A program made the position numbers and the translations under genes. Below, in pieces: positions 6,081 through 7,012 of a DNA stretch of 7,012 nt. The notes under the pieces were generated by a model. It was not told the origin of the DNA, did not search any database, and saw nothing but the letters and a program-made list of their open reading frames with translations. This stretch comes from an uncultured bacterium (GTDB lineage: Bacteria > Verrucomicrobiota > Lentisphaeria > Victivallales > UBA1829). Positions within the stretch are counted from its first letter, which is position 1. Each line of letters opens with the position of its first letter. The DNA lies in assembly GCA_900549415.1 (NCBI GenBank), contig URNX01000085.1:1-7012 (forward strand), written 5' to 3'.

Positions 6081-6847
6081 TAGAAAAGCTCCTGTTTGAT
6101 GTATTCATAGCTCTGTTTGAGGGAGTCGAAGGGGTTGCCTGGGCAGGTGTCTTCTTCCACAATGTACCATTTACATCCGGCTTCGTCTGCGGCGGCGACG
6201 ATATTTTTCCATTCGAGGTTGCCGTTTCCGATTTCGGTCATCATGGACTGGCCGTTGATGTACGCGGTGTCCTTCATGTGGAGGAGGGGGAGGCGTCCGG
6301 AAAGCTTGCGGCACCACGTGACCGGATTTGCGCCGCCGAGCTGAACCCAATGTGTATCGGGTTCACCCTTGAGGTTGTCGGCGCAGGAGGCGGAATAGAT
6401 GATGTCGAGCGCAGTTCTGCCGTTGTATTTTGCGAATTCGATGTTGTGGTTGTGATAGCAGAGGGTTATTCCGGCTTCGCGGAGTTTGGCTCCGACGGCA
6501 TCAAGACGCTTTGCGAGCGCGATCCATTCCTCTTCCGTCTTCGGGCTTGTGTGCGGCCAGGGATAGGCGGTGTACGCGCATTTGACGGCATGGAGTTTTT
6601 CGATGAGTTCATCGGTTTTGTTGAAGAGATCTTCGCCGCCGTCGTGAGAGGCGCAGCAGACGAGTCCTTCGCCGTCGAGGATTGCCGCGAGTTCTTTCGG
6701 ATCAATGGGGCCGAGAGCGGAAATCTGCACGGCGTCGTAGCCGATCTGTTTGACTTTCTTCATGGTTTCCGCGATATCTTTGGGAGTCTTGGTAAACTCT
6801 CTGAGCGTGTAGAGCTGAGCCGCGAGATTTTTCTGAGAAATTTTCAT
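6080..6847 (-). CDS. Sugar phosphate isomerase/epimerase-family protein (xylose isomerase-like TIM barrel), first gene of operon
   Basis: The 255-residue cytoplasmic protein has the pattern of short bacterial sugar phosphate isomerases/epimerases. Visible family segments are LAAQLYTLREFTKTPKDI (8-25), IGYDAVQISALG (35-46), YHNHNIEF (131-138), DTHWVQLGGANPVTW (164-178), LLHMKDT (188-194), IGNGNLEW (206-213) and WYIVEEDTCPGNP (227-239). Likely metal or substrate ligands are His132, His134, Glu137, Asp164, His190 and Glu231 or Glu232. It is a complete, normal-length member. ATG 6847 has AAGGAG (6858-6863, reverse complement) ten bases upstream. The gene is the first of a two-gene operon with a second, only distantly similar isomerase. 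That suggests two steps, or two substrates, in one sugar catabolic route. Substrate is not predictable from sequence alone, and an inositol or keto-sugar role is equally possible. Confidence 0.8.
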   Translation of the reverse strand: MKISQKNLAAQLYTLREFTKTPKDIAETMKKVKQIGYDAVQISALGPIDPKELAAILDGEGLVCCASHDGGEDLFNKTDELIEKLHAVKCAYTAYPWPHTSPKTEEEWIALAKRLDAVGAKLREAGITLCYHNHNIEFAKYNGRTALDIIYSASCADNLKGEPDTHWVQLGGANPVTWCRKLSGRLPLLHMKDTAYINGQSMMTEIGNGNLEWKNIVAAADEAGCKWYIVEEDTCPGNPFDSLKQSYEYIKQELF

Positions 6848-6872
6848 TTGATCCGATCTCCTTGTTTGGGTT

Positions 6873-6894
6873 TGTCATAAATGATCGTCTGACA
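6873..6894. promoter_or_regulatory. Possible operator: TGTCA/TGACA inverted repeat just downstream of the -10 box
   Basis: TGTCA (6873-6877) and TGACA (6890-6894) are inverted repeats with 12 bases between them, about one helical turn apart at equivalent positions. The pair lies between the candidate -10 box and the ribosome binding site, where a repressor responding to a sugar would act. Only five bases per arm match, so chance is a real alternative. Confidence 0.25.
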
Positions 6895-6924
6895 TAATAT
6901 TTCCGTTCTTCCGTGAAAAAGCAA
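6894..6924 (-). promoter_or_regulatory. Weak candidate promoter for the isomerase operon
   Basis: On the minus strand TTGCTT (6924-6919) and TATTAT (6899-6894) are separated by 19 bases, longer than ideal. A transcript would start near 6887, about 40 bases before the first gene. It is the best pair I can find in the 165-base leader, but it is not strong. Confidence 0.3.
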
Positions 6925-7012
6925 ACGGGGAGGGGAAAAAGATGGAAAATTTCTTGTCTTCTTGTCTCTTTTTTCGGAGAAAAAAGAAAATCTTTTGTTT
7001 GAAATAAAATAA
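6905..7012. other. AT-rich intergenic end with small repeats; no gene seen
   Basis: No coding region is supported here. TTCTTGTC occurs twice in tandem (6951-6966). TCTTTTTTC (6967-6975) and GAAAAAAGA (6979-6987) form a perfect 9-bp inverted repeat around a GGA loop. The stem is nearly all A/T, so as an RNA hairpin it would be weak. It might be the end of a neighbouring transcript or part of the operon's upstream control region. Confidence 0.4.

Noticed and set aside
5301..6083. Plus-strand 260-residue open frame opposite the isomerase gene
   Set aside because: The reverse strand carries the metal-ligand pattern, ribosome binding site and terminator; the plus frame has none.
6278..6880. Plus-strand 200-residue open frame opposite the first isomerase gene
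   Set aside because: Antisense shadow; its sense partner is a full-length family member with a good start.

Overview
The window looks like a chromosomal piece of a Lentisphaerota-type (Victivallis-like) bacterium, or of a close relative in the Planctomycetota-Verrucomicrobiota-Lentisphaerota group. This rests on three things recalled from family knowledge, not on any search: a pilin-like protein with the N-terminal core AIIAILAGMLLPALNAAREK and a C-terminal H-X9-(D/N)G motif, a large multi-domain secreted glycoside hydrolase next to it, and sugar phosphate isomerase/epimerase genes of the kind these polysaccharide degraders carry in numbers.

Left edge (1-393, minus strand): the N-terminal 105 codons of a serine-recombinase-family integrase run off the window. 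The gene has a near-consensus promoter and a good ribosome binding site. Its 5' end faces a junction near 385-394. There a pilin-like gene (to 1107, plus strand) begins abruptly inside its conserved leader helix, without start codon, signal or prepilin peptidase site. The simplest reading is that 1 to about 391 is one end of an integrated element, and that its attachment site is the conserved pilin-leader coding sequence. This is the most interesting part of the window.

Middle (1108-5110, plus strand): a tandemly duplicated translation-start region leads into a secreted two-domain carbohydrate-binding-like protein (1164-2057). Its stop overlaps, as ATGA, the start of a 1018-residue secreted multi-domain clan GH-A glycoside hydrolase (2054-5110). 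The pilin remnant, binding protein and hydrolase probably formed one surface polysaccharide-utilisation operon before the insertion.

Right (5111-7012, minus strand): a strong hairpin terminator separates this from a convergent two-gene operon for cytoplasmic sugar phosphate isomerase/epimerase-like TIM-barrel proteins (6847 to 6080, then 6080 to 5199, overlapping as TAATG). A short AT-rich leader with a possible promoter and small repeats lies upstream. The plausible shared theme is extracellular binding and cleavage of a glycan, followed by intracellular isomerisation of a released sugar. The substrate cannot be read from the sequence.
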